A stretch of DNA of 64,000 nt from Anaerococcus rubeinfantis (GTDB lineage Bacteria > Bacillota > Clostridia > Tissierellales > Peptoniphilaceae), in the NCBI RefSeq assembly GCF_001487145.1, contig NZ_LN913016.1, positions 1 through 64,000 on the forward strand, in the 5' to 3' direction. The notes below the pieces were generated by a model, which saw only the letters and a program-made list of their open reading frames with translations, ran no database searches and was not told the DNA's origin. This document shows, piece after piece, positions 29,621 through 39,093 of this stretch. The position numbers and the translations under genes are program-made. How positions within the stretch are numbered: the first letter of the stretch is position 1; each line of letters opens with the position of its first letter.

Positions 29621-30379
29621 ATGATAAATGATAAAAAGATACAATATTACCAACCTGCTTACAAACAAGTTAGAGATCTTATCCTAGAAAAAATAAATAA
29701 TAAAGAATTTTTGCCAGGTGAGGCAATTCCTTCAGAATACGAATTAGCTGAAATATATGGAGTAAGCAGGGTTACAATTAGGTCTGCATTATTAGATTTA
29801 CAACGTGAAGCTATCTTGCAATCAATTCAAGGCAAGGGAGTCTTCGTATTGGGAGATCCTGTAAATAGAAATCTTGATAGACTAACTGGATTTACTAGGT
29901 CAATAAAAGAATTAGATAAGAATCCAAAAAACAGTTTGGTTAATTCTTTTATTAGAAAAGCTGGACCATTTTTTGCTGATATTTTTAAAATAAATGAAGA
30001 AGATGAAATTCATTATATAAAACGAATCAGTAGTGTAGATAAAATTCCTACTGTTTTAGAAGAAATATATGTACCAACTGAAATCTTGCCTAATTTGATG
30101 CAAATTAATACCAATGATTTTTCAATGTATGATATATATGATTATTATGGTATTGAAGTAAGCTATGCTGAGCAAGTTTTGGAAGTTACAAAATTAGATA
30201 AAAATGAGGCTAGACTTCTTAATATTAATGAACAAACTCCTGTGTTTTTGTTAAAATGTGTAACTTATGGAAACGATAACAAGCCTATTGAATTCTCTTT
30301 ATCATATGTTAATGGAGAGATTAGTAGGTTTAGATCAGAATTTGATAAAAATTTCATAGCGAAAGATCATAGAATATAA
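29621..30379 (+). CDS. GntR-family regulator with UTRA domain (second)
   Basis: A 252-residue regulator. The ATG at 29621, two bases after the frlD stop, is preferred, because the upstream in-frame extension overlaps frlD and shows no GntR similarity. The winged helix is at residues about 8-75 (PSEYELAEIYGVSRVTIRSAL, written with the motif SIQGKGVFV closing it), followed by UTRA. It is only distantly similar to the regulator at 28073, so the locus has two distinct sugar-sensing repressors, perhaps for two sub-operons. Confidence 0.88.
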   Translation: MINDKKIQYYQPAYKQVRDLILEKINNKEFLPGEAIPSEYELAEIYGVSRVTIRSALLDLQREAILQSIQGKGVFVLGDPVNRNLDRLTGFTRSIKELDKNPKNSLVNSFIRKAGPFFADIFKINEEDEIHYIKRISSVDKIPTVLEEIYVPTEILPNLMQINTNDFSMYDIYDYYGIEVSYAEQVLEVTKLDKNEARLLNINEQTPVFLLKCVTYGNDNKPIEFSLSYVNGEISRFRSEFDKNFIAKDHRI

Positions 30380-30406
30380 ATTTGATTTAATTTAGAAAGG
30401 AATTTT

Positions 30407-31243
30407 ATGACAAAATTAAAATTTTCAGCAATGACTGTATCTTATATTCAATATTCGCTAGATTATTTGATAAAAAGTTTTGGTAGATTGAAAATTGATA
30501 ATATAGAACTATGGGCGGCACTTCCTCATTACGATATTTATTTAGATAAAAATACTGATTTATATAATAATCAATTAGAGAAAATAAAAAACAAATTAAA
30601 AGAAAATAATATGAAAATTGTGATGTTTACTCCAGAAACTCTTGCGTATCCATATTCTTATTCTCATCCTAATGAAGAAATTAGAAATAGGACTGTTGAA
30701 TATATGAAAAAAGCATGTGATGATGCATTGGATTTAGGGTGTAATCAAGTTTTTATAAATTCTGGGTGTGGTTTAAGAGATATACCTGTTGAAGATTCTT
30801 GGAAAAATTGTGTAGATAGTTTTAAAAAAATTTGCGAATATGCAAAGGATCTTGGGATAAATATTGTACTTGAACAACTTCAACCTTATGAAAGCAATTT
30901 GGTCATTAATTTACAAGATTGCATAAGAATGAAAAATGATGTTGGATATGATAACCTAAAAATTTGCTTAGATCTTGTAGCTATGGAAGTAGCTAATGAA
31001 AAAATTGAGGATTATTTTAATACTTTTGGAGATGATATAGCTCATATTCACCTTGCTGATTCTAATCATGAAATTTTAGGTGATGGGAATTTCCAAATAG
31101 ATAAGTATTTAGAATACTTAGAATCAATAAATTTTGATAAATATATATCTTTAGAAATTAATGATTCTATATATTGGAATGACCCAGAGAAATCTCTTAG
31201 AGAATCAATAAGTTGGTTAAAAGACAATAATTATATGAAATAG
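30407..31243 (+). CDS. FrlC-like sugar epimerase, second copy
   Basis: A 278-residue TIM-barrel epimerase of the same family as the gene at 25979. Shared landmarks are ELWAALPHYD near residue 26, TPETLAYPYSYSHP near 70, INSGCGLRD, LEQLQPYESN, HIHLADSNHE and SLEINDSIYW. It is clearly diverged from the first copy. It opens a second half of the operon (epimerase, BtpA/SgcQ protein, FGGY kinase) that may process a different ketose. Confidence 0.82.
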   Translation: MTKLKFSAMTVSYIQYSLDYLIKSFGRLKIDNIELWAALPHYDIYLDKNTDLYNNQLEKIKNKLKENNMKIVMFTPETLAYPYSYSHPNEEIRNRTVEYMKKACDDALDLGCNQVFINSGCGLRDIPVEDSWKNCVDSFKKICEYAKDLGINIVLEQLQPYESNLVINLQDCIRMKNDVGYDNLKICLDLVAMEVANEKIEDYFNTFGDDIAHIHLADSNHEILGDGNFQIDKYLEYLESINFDKYISLEINDSIYWNDPEKSLRESISWLKDNNYMK

Positions 31244-31253
31244 AGGTGGTAGA

Positions 31254-32087
31254 ATGAATTGGGCAAAAGAATTATTTAAAGTAGAAAAACCTATTATTGG
31301 AATGTTACACTTAGGTGCTCTTCCAGGAGATCCTAGATATAAATATGAAAATAATTTAGATGAATTGGTAAAATTAGCAAGAAAAGATTTATTAGCTTTG
31401 ATTGAAGGTGGAGTGGATGGTGTATTAATTTCAAATGAATTTAGCTTTCCTTATCAAAGAAAAATGGATTTTATAACCGTTGGATCTATGGCTAGAATAA
31501 TTGGAGAAATAAAAAGTGATATAAGTATACCCTTTGGAGTTGATGCAATATCTGATGGGGCTGCTACTTTAGAGTTAGCGTGTGCTGTTGATGCAGATTT
31601 TTGCAGAGGAACTTTTTCAGGAGTTTATGTTGGTGATGGCGGATTATATAATAACGATTTTTCAAAATTATTAAGAAGAAAGACTGAACTTCATTTAGAT
31701 AAATTAAAAATGCTATACTTTATTAATCCAGAATCCGATAGAAATTTGGATACTAGAAGTTTATCAGAAATTGCAAAATCTACAGTTTTTAAAGCAGGAG
31801 CTGATGGATTATGTGTTTCTGCAAATGCTGCTGGTGAGGATGTAGATGATAATTTACTTAAATTAGTAAAAGAATCTGTTCCAGAAACTTTAGTTTTAGC
31901 TAATACTGGTTGTAAACCTAGCACAATTAAAGAAAAATTAAAATTTGCTGATGCAGCAGTAGTAGGGACATATTTTAAAGAAGATGGTAAGTTACAAGAT
32001 GAAAATGGTAAAAATGTAAGAATTGATTCTAATAGGGTTAAGAAATTGATGGATGTTGTTTATAAAATAAGAAAAGATTTGGAGTAA
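31254..32087 (+). CDS. BtpA/SgcQ family protein
   Basis: A 277-residue TIM-barrel protein. The family start KPIIGMLHLGALPGDPRY is seen at residues 13-30, then GGVDGVLISNEFSFPY, FRGTFSGVYVGDGG (written CRGTFSG) and VVGTYFKEDGKL. Members accompany sugar operons (SgcQ) and, in cyanobacteria, photosystem I biogenesis (BtpA). Its enzymatic activity is not settled. It is flanked by an epimerase and a FGGY kinase, and is probably an aldolase- or isomerase-like step acting on their product. Confidence 0.82.
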   Translation: MNWAKELFKVEKPIIGMLHLGALPGDPRYKYENNLDELVKLARKDLLALIEGGVDGVLISNEFSFPYQRKMDFITVGSMARIIGEIKSDISIPFGVDAISDGAATLELACAVDADFCRGTFSGVYVGDGGLYNNDFSKLLRRKTELHLDKLKMLYFINPESDRNLDTRSLSEIAKSTVFKAGADGLCVSANAAGEDVDDNLLKLVKESVPETLVLANTGCKPSTIKEKLKFADAAVVGTYFKEDGKLQDENGKNVRIDSNRVKKLMDVVYKIRKDLE

Positions 32088-32090
32088 AAA

Positions 32091-33623
32091 ATGGCTGAAA
32101 AATATTTTTTGGGTGTTGATATTGGAACAAATGAGAGCAAGGGTGTAATTATTGATAAAAACGGAGATGTTATAGCCTCAACATTTACAAGTCATGGGGT
32201 AGAAAATCCAAAACCTAATTATTTTGAACATGATGCCGATGAAATTTGGTACAAAGATCTTTGTATAATTTCAAACAAATTATTGAAAGAAACTGGAATT
32301 AATCCTAAAGAAATAAAAGGAGTAGGTTGTTCAGCTTTAAGTTCTGATTGTCTTCCGGTAGATAAAGATGGAAAACCTCTAAGAAAAGCTATTCTTTATG
32401 GTATAGATGCAAGAGCAATGGAAGAATGCAAGATATTAACTGAAAAATGGGGAGAAGAGAAAGTTATAGAATTATTTGGAAGACCATTAGGCTCTAGCGA
32501 TATAGCTCCCAAAATTTTATGGATTAAAAGAAATGAGCCTGAGGTATTTGAAAAAACATATAAATTTTTAACAGCATCTAGTTATCTTGCTTACAAACTA
32601 ACAGGAAACTACACTGTGGATAGATTCTTAGGCTTAGCTAGTTTTAATCCGCTTTATAATAATGATGGAAGTCCTAATGAATTCTATTGTGAGGGTATTT
32701 GTAAACCAGACCAATTAGCAGATGTAATGTGGACAACTGATATAAGTGGCTATGTTACTGAGAAAGCATCAAAAGATACAGGTCTTGCGGTTGGTACACC
32801 AGTTATAGCTGGTGGAGATGATTCGGGCGCAGAAGCCATTAGTAGTGGAGTTATGACTCCAGGAGATATGTTAATTCAAATGGGATCAACTGTTTATATG
32901 ATTTTATGTACAGAAAAATTATATAATGATGACAGACTATGGAGAGAAGCATTTATTATTCCTAATACTTTTGACATTTCTGCTGGTACAAATACATCTG
33001 GTGCCTTAACAAAATGGATCAGAGATGTTTATTATAAAGATAAAGTTGAAGAAGAAAAAAATGGTGGAGAAAATGCATATCAAGCCATAATTAATGATAT
33101 TAAAGATATTCCAATTGGAAGTGGGGGGATTGTGACCTTACCATATTTTGCAGGAGAAAGAACTCCAATAAATGATTCAAAGGCGAAAGGTCTTGTAATT
33201 GGTTTGGATCTTGCTCATGATAGAGGAAATATTGCAAGATCAGCGTATGAAGCTGTTTGTTACTCAATTAAACAACATTTTGATATTTTTGAAGAATTAG
33301 AAGTTCCAATTAAAAATATAATGGTTACTGGTGGGGGAACAAAAAATCCTCTATGGATACAAATGTTGTCAGATATTTTAGGATTGGAAATAAAAACTCC
33401 AGCTATTACCATTGGAGCGAGCTATGGTGATGCTTTGATGGCTATGATTGGAACGGGAAATATAGAAGGTTTTGAAGAGGCTAGTAAGCTAATAAAGATT
33501 GGAGAGACTTATAAGCCTGTGAAAGAAAATACTGAAAAATATTTGAAATTTTATGAAGTGTATAACTGTTTATACAATATAAACAAAAACTTAATGCATG
33601 AGTTGGATGAAATTAATAAATAG
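32091..33623 (+). CDS. FGGY-family carbohydrate kinase
   Basis: A 510-residue sugar kinase with the hexokinase/actin fold. The N-terminal phosphate loop is GVDIGTNESKGVIID (residues 8-22), the catalytic Asp probably lies in YGIDARAME, the adenosine motif is GGDDSGAEAIS, and the C-terminal TGGGTKNPLWIQM matches the FGGY signature region. It is closest in feel to xylulokinase/YgcE types; the sugar is unknown. It is the last gene of the rightward operon and is followed by a strong terminator. Confidence 0.88.
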   Translation: MAEKYFLGVDIGTNESKGVIIDKNGDVIASTFTSHGVENPKPNYFEHDADEIWYKDLCIISNKLLKETGINPKEIKGVGCSALSSDCLPVDKDGKPLRKAILYGIDARAMEECKILTEKWGEEKVIELFGRPLGSSDIAPKILWIKRNEPEVFEKTYKFLTASSYLAYKLTGNYTVDRFLGLASFNPLYNNDGSPNEFYCEGICKPDQLADVMWTTDISGYVTEKASKDTGLAVGTPVIAGGDDSGAEAISSGVMTPGDMLIQMGSTVYMILCTEKLYNDDRLWREAFIIPNTFDISAGTNTSGALTKWIRDVYYKDKVEEEKNGGENAYQAIINDIKDIPIGSGGIVTLPYFAGERTPINDSKAKGLVIGLDLAHDRGNIARSAYEAVCYSIKQHFDIFEELEVPIKNIMVTGGGTKNPLWIQMLSDILGLEIKTPAITIGASYGDALMAMIGTGNIEGFEEASKLIKIGETYKPVKENTEKYLKFYEVYNCLYNINKNLMHELDEINK

Positions 33624-33632
33624 TTAAATTAA

Positions 33633-33683
33633 GAGCTGCTGTAAAATATAATTTTTTATTATTTTACAACAGCTCATTTTTAA
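33633..33683 (+). terminator. Terminator of the frl operon
   Basis: GAGCTG-C-TGTAAAAT pairs with ATTTTACA-A-CAGCTC (one internal mismatch) and is followed by a T-rich tract. Confidence 0.9.
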
Positions 33684-33732
33684 TAAATTTTTAAAATGTT
33701 AGAACTGATAAATATCAAAATTTTTTATATTT

Positions 33733-34551
33733 TTAAATTTCATTAAAAACAAATTTTTCTATAGCCTCACCGACTGCACCTTGGTCGTTTGTGGCTTTGG
33801 TTGTGTATTTTGATACGTCTTTTAGTAAAAGGTGGGCGTTTTGAACAGCGGCGGAATAGCCTGCTTCTTCTAGCATTTCTTTGTCGTTGTAATTGTCGCC
33901 AACTGTTAGGACGTTTTCCATGCCAAATCCATAGTGCTCGCACAACTTTTCTAGGGCCTTGGCCTTATTTACATTTTTTCTGTTTATTTCCATGAAGGTA
34001 TCTGATGAATAGGAAATTGAAACATCCCAATTGCAAATTCTTGCTACGTCTTCTTCAAGACTCATTAGATAGTTTAGGTCGGAATTTTTTATTATAACTT
34101 TTATTATTATTTCCTTATCAAGATTTTTTATATCTTTTGCTTTTTTTACAAACTTGTAGATATTTTTATCATAATTCCCTTTTACTTCGTTTCCGTTTGG
34201 AAATACATAGCAGTGTTTATCGGTATAGATTTCAAAGTGTACATTTTTTTCATTGCAATAATCTGAAACTTCCACTGCTTTTTTGTAATCAATTGGGGAT
34301 GCTTCTACAACTTTTTTTGTTACATTGTCCATTATTATTCCACCGTTACAAAGTATAGAAAACCTATCTTTCTTTACGTTATCTATTTGATCAAGAATAT
34401 CAAAAAGTTGGTAGGGGCCGCGGCCTGTTGCTATGGAAACTATTATTCCCATTTCCTGGGCTTTTTTTATGGCTTTAAGATTTCTTGGATGAATGGTCTT
34501 GTCTGTCGACAATAATGTTTCATCGCAATCTGTTGCTATTAGTTTTATCAT
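33733..34551 (-). CDS. Cof-type HAD phosphatase
   Basis: A 272-residue haloacid-dehalogenase-like phosphatase of the Cof/YidA subfamily. Motif I is DCDETLL (residues 8-14; DxDET instead of DxDGT), motif II is SIATGR, and motif IV is VGDNYNDKEML with two aspartates. The C2-type cap lies in the middle. It probably removes phosphate from sugar phosphates or flavin precursors. It is a single leftward gene with a Shine-Dalgarno-like AAGGAGA upstream. Confidence 0.88.
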   Translation of the reverse strand: MIKLIATDCDETLLSTDKTIHPRNLKAIKKAQEMGIIVSIATGRGPYQLFDILDQIDNVKKDRFSILCNGGIIMDNVTKKVVEASPIDYKKAVEVSDYCNEKNVHFEIYTDKHCYVFPNGNEVKGNYDKNIYKFVKKAKDIKNLDKEIIIKVIIKNSDLNYLMSLEEDVARICNWDVSISYSSDTFMEINRKNVNKAKALEKLCEHYGFGMENVLTVGDNYNDKEMLEEAGYSAAVQNAHLLLKDVSKYTTKATNDQGAVGEAIEKFVFNEI

Positions 34552-34653
34552 AAATTCTCCTTTTTTATTTTATACCCAAGTATTTTCTTATATATATATA
34601 AAATATGTATATATAAAAAAACGTGCATTAAAAACACACGCTTAAAAATTTAT

Positions 34654-34881
34654 TTATTTTTTTAAAAATTCGATTATATCATTTGACTCGTACAAATATT
34701 CTCCATCGTGGAAGAGGCATGGTACTTGTCTTTTGCCACCATTTTGGATTAATTCCATCATGGCATCTCTATTTTCGTTTATATTTACAATTTCTAATTC
34801 GATATTGTTTTCTTCTAGGAAATTTTCAACTTTTCTACAGTGAGGGCAAGCTGTTCCTACAAATAATTTATAATCTGACAT
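34654..34881 (-). CDS. Glutaredoxin-family protein
   Basis: A 75-residue thiol-disulfide protein with the active-site motif CPHC at residues 12-15 (TACPHCRKV) and the cis-proline motif QVPCLF near 52. The length fits glutaredoxin/NrdH-type proteins. It may work with low-molecular thiols or thioredoxin reductase. It is divergent from the sortase gene and monocistronic, with a weak hairpin downstream (CGTG/CACG near 34622-34640). Confidence 0.88.
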   Translation of the reverse strand: MSDYKLFVGTACPHCRKVENFLEENNIELEIVNINENRDAMMELIQNGGKRQVPCLFHDGEYLYESNDIIEFLKK

Positions 34882-34962
34882 ATATACTCCTTAAAATAAA
34901 TTTCATAAATTTTACAATTTATATTATTATACTAATAGAAAGGAAGTTTTAAAGGTGAAAAA

Positions 34963-35730
34963 ATGAAAGATAAATTTTTAAAGCTCATAAGAGTTATTCT
35001 TGTGATTGTTATAGCAGTGTGCCTGGGCATTCTTGGCAGAAGAGGATATGATTATTACAAAAACTATAAAAATAACCAACATATTGCATCTGTTATGAAA
35101 GAAGTTAAGGCAAATGATAAAAGTGGTAAAAAAATTAAGATAGAAACTTTTGCTGATAAGGAAAAGAAATTTATGGAGATTTTGAAAAAATTTCAAAAGG
35201 AAAACCAAGATGTAATCGGCTTTATTGAAATTCCTGAAACAAATATTGCTTATCCAATTTTACAAGCAAAAGACAATAATTATTATTTGAGACAATCTTT
35301 GGATTTAAAATATGATATAGCTGGGTCTATTTTTATGGATTATATGAATGATAGCAAATTTAATGATGCGAATTCTGTAATTTATGGTCATTATGTTCAA
35401 GGAATGGAAACTATGTTTTCAGCTTTAAAAAAATTTAGGGACCAAGATTTTGCTACAAAAAACAGAAAAATTTATATAACAACAAATGAGGGGCTTAGGG
35501 AATATGAAATTTTCTCAGTTTTCACAACCCCATCTGAATATGATTATAGGACCTTGGATTTTGAGGATATGGGTCAAAAATTAGAATATTTTAAAAAGCT
35601 TAGAGATAAGAGTGATGTAAGTCTTGAAAATCGCGAATTTAAGGATGATGATACCATTATTACATTATCAACATGTCAATATGATTATGATGATGAAAGA
35701 CTTGCAGTCCATGCCCTAAGAATTAGATAA
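34963..35730 (+). CDS. srtB: Class B sortase
   Basis: A 255-residue membrane-anchored transpeptidase. One N-terminal transmembrane helix (residues 8-25) precedes the sortase barrel. The catalytic residues are His143 (VIYGHYV), Cys238 (TLSTC) and Arg246 (DERLAVH). The TLSTC motif and the long spacing between Cys and Arg are typical of class B. It attaches surface proteins to peptidoglycan or assembles polymers. No small heme-binding substrate gene lies adjacent; the giant surface protein 3.4 kb downstream is a possible client. It is followed eight bases later by ogg. Confidence 0.9.
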   Translation: MKDKFLKLIRVILVIVIAVCLGILGRRGYDYYKNYKNNQHIASVMKEVKANDKSGKKIKIETFADKEKKFMEILKKFQKENQDVIGFIEIPETNIAYPILQAKDNNYYLRQSLDLKYDIAGSIFMDYMNDSKFNDANSVIYGHYVQGMETMFSALKKFRDQDFATKNRKIYITTNEGLREYEIFSVFTTPSEYDYRTLDFEDMGQKLEYFKKLRDKSDVSLENREFKDDDTIITLSTCQYDYDDERLAVHALRIR

Positions 35731-35738
35731 GGATAAAA

Positions 35739-36644
35739 ATGAATAGATATATAGAAGAAAATAAAAATAAATTAAATTTAACAAATGAAAAGGGTCAATT
35801 GATTTTTTACCATGAATCTTTTGACCCAAAAGATATTTTTACCTGCGGCCAATGTTTCAATTTTTTTGAGGAAGAAGATGGATCATTTACTGCAGTTTTT
35901 TTGGGAAAAATTATAAATCTCAAAAAAGAAGGGGAAAAAATAATTATAGACAATGTAAGTGAAGAAGAATTTTATGATATTTTCTACGATTATTTTGACC
36001 TTGGAGTAAATTATGAAGCTATAAAAGAAAAAATTTCTGTAGATCAAACCTTAAAAGAGGCAACAGAATATGGGGCAGGAATTAGGATTTTAAATCAAGA
36101 ATTTTTTGAAACCCTAATCTCATTTATAATTTCAGCCAACAACCAAATCCCAAGAATTAAAAAAGCTGTAAGAATAATTTCTGAAATGTATGGAGATTAT
36201 ATTGGAGAATATAAAGGAAGAAAATATTATTCTTTCCCAAGTCCAGAAAATTTATCCAAGGCAAGGCCAGAAGATTTAAGAGAAAAAGCAAGAGTTGGTT
36301 TTCGTGATAAAAGAATAGTTCAAACTGCAAAGATAATCAATGATGGATTTTTTGATTTTGAAAAAGATATTAAAATGCCAACAGAAGATTTGAGAAAAAA
36401 ACTCCAAGAGCTTCCAGGAGTAGGGCCAAAAGTTGCTGATTGCATTTTGCTTTTTGCCTTTCACAAAAGAGAAACCTTCCCGGTTGATGTTTGGATAAAA
36501 AGAGTAATGGAATTTTTATTTATAAAAGAAGAAGTTCCAAAAAAACAAATTGCAGCCTACGCTGACAAATATTTTGGAGAAAATGCAGGCTACGTCCAAC
36601 AATATTTATTCTATTATGGCAGAGAAAACGCCATTGGTAAATAA
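35739..36644 (+). CDS. ogg: 8-oxoguanine DNA glycosylase/AP lyase (OGG1-like)
   Basis: Removes 8-oxoguanine from DNA and nicks the abasic site. The 301-residue protein has an N-terminal OGG_N domain and a HhH-GPD domain. The catalytic Lys231 lies in LPGVGPKVADC, and Asp250 lies in FPVDVWIKR. The length and full domain set match clostridial Ogg. It is coupled to srtB by an eight-base gap. Confidence 0.92.
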   Translation: MNRYIEENKNKLNLTNEKGQLIFYHESFDPKDIFTCGQCFNFFEEEDGSFTAVFLGKIINLKKEGEKIIIDNVSEEEFYDIFYDYFDLGVNYEAIKEKISVDQTLKEATEYGAGIRILNQEFFETLISFIISANNQIPRIKKAVRIISEMYGDYIGEYKGRKYYSFPSPENLSKARPEDLREKARVGFRDKRIVQTAKIINDGFFDFEKDIKMPTEDLRKKLQELPGVGPKVADCILLFAFHKRETFPVDVWIKRVMEFLFIKEEVPKKQIAAYADKYFGENAGYVQQYLFYYGRENAIGK

Positions 36645-36647
36645 AAC

Positions 36648-36677
36648 TTGCATTATTTTTAATTACTCGTATATTTA
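36648..36677 (+). promoter_or_regulatory. groESL promoter
   Basis: TTGCAT and TATTTA are separated by 18 bases just upstream of the CIRCE element. The match is moderate, but its placement is as expected for HrcA control. Confidence 0.5.
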
Positions 36678-36686
36678 TATTAGATG

Positions 36687-36713
36687 TTAGCAGTCAAAGT
36701 TAATGAGTGCTAA
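36687..36713 (+). promoter_or_regulatory. CIRCE operator (HrcA binding site)
   Basis: TTAGCAGTC-N9-GAGTGCTAA matches the CIRCE consensus TTAGCACTC-N9-GAGTGCTAA with a single change in the left arm. It lies directly before the groES ribosome site. Confidence 0.95.
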
Positions 36714-36727
36714 AAGGAGGAAATAAA

Positions 36728-37009
36728 ATGAACTTAAAACCAATCGGTGAAAGAGTAGTTATAAAAAAATTAGAAGCAGAAAAGAAAACCCAATCTGGCA
36801 TAGTTTTACCAGAATCTGCTCAAGAAAAACCACAATATGCAGAAGTTGTTGCAATAAGCAATGATATTTTAAATGACCAAGATAAAAAAGATTCCTTAAA
36901 AGAAGGAGACAAGGTTATTTATTCCCAATATGCAGGAACTGATGTAAAAATTGACGGTGAAAATTACGTAGTTTTAGCATACAAAGACGTATTAGCAGTA
37001 GTAGAATAG
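36728..37009 (+). CDS. groES: Co-chaperonin GroES
   Basis: A 93-residue GroEL cap. The ATG at 36728 lies seven bases after AAGGAGG and gives the standard start MNLKPIGERVVIK. The mobile loop region (KTQSGIVLPESAQEK) and C-terminal domain are present. A longer in-frame start would include the CIRCE arm and is rejected. Controlled by HrcA through CIRCE. Confidence 0.97.
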   Translation: MNLKPIGERVVIKKLEAEKKTQSGIVLPESAQEKPQYAEVVAISNDILNDQDKKDSLKEGDKVIYSQYAGTDVKIDGENYVVLAYKDVLAVVE

Positions 37010-38635
<1,626 letters not shown>

Positions 38636-38645
38636 TATAAATATG

Positions 38646-38685
38646 CTCTTGCAAGACAATAATATTGTTTTGCAAGAGTTTTTTT
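38646..38685 (+). terminator. Terminator of groESL
   Basis: A 15-bp stem (CTCTTGCAAGACAAT with ATTGTTTTGCAAGAG, one G-U) around AAT, followed by TTTTTTT. Confidence 0.93.
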
Positions 38686-38849
38686 ATTTTTAAAATTAAA
38701 ATTATAATTTTTTAAGCATTAAAATAAAAATGTTTTTTGAAATTTAAAGCTTATAATTTACAATTGATTTATATTTATTAACAATACTATAATAAGTAAA
38801 AAAAATAATTTAATAAGCTAATTATCTAGTATAAAAAAATTTCAAAATA

Positions 38850-38858
38850 TGGTATAAT
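38850..38858 (+). promoter_or_regulatory. Extended -10 promoter of the giant surface protein gene
   Basis: TGGTATAAT is a textbook extended -10 with no obvious -35. It leaves a 5' untranslated region of about 230 bases. The preceding 160 bases after the groEL terminator are AT-rich with nothing else recognised. Confidence 0.55.
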
Positions 38859-38937
38859 TTAGAAAATGAACAAAATATAATAATTTTTTACAAGCTAATA
38901 AAATTTTAAAAAAATTTCTTGTGAAAAATATTCAAAA

Positions 38938-39085
38938 ACAAGTAGATTTATACGGGAGGAGGTAAATATCAGTTCATTTTAAATTTGTAAGAGTGTTGCA
39001 CGTTAAATGTTTTTTAAAAAACGTTTACAAATCTAGCTGAAACACAAATTTGACTTATATTTGTGATTTCTGCTAATTAAAAAGA
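38938..39085 (+). other. Structured 5' leader of the giant surface protein mRNA
   Basis: A long untranslated stretch with several complementary pairs: ATTTGTAA (near 38984) with TTACAAAT (near 39024), ACGTT with AACGT inside it, and CACAAAT with ATTTGTG (39043-39065). It also has a lone strong GGAGGAGG (38954-38961) with no ATG at proper distance. No known riboswitch class is recognised. It may regulate translation of the 2145-residue protein. Confidence 0.4.
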
Positions 39086-39093
39086 GGAGAATT

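Noticed and set aside
36707-36727. Longer groES start at 36707
   Set aside because: It would place the ribosome site and one CIRCE arm within the coding region; the ATG at 36728 gives the conserved N-terminus.
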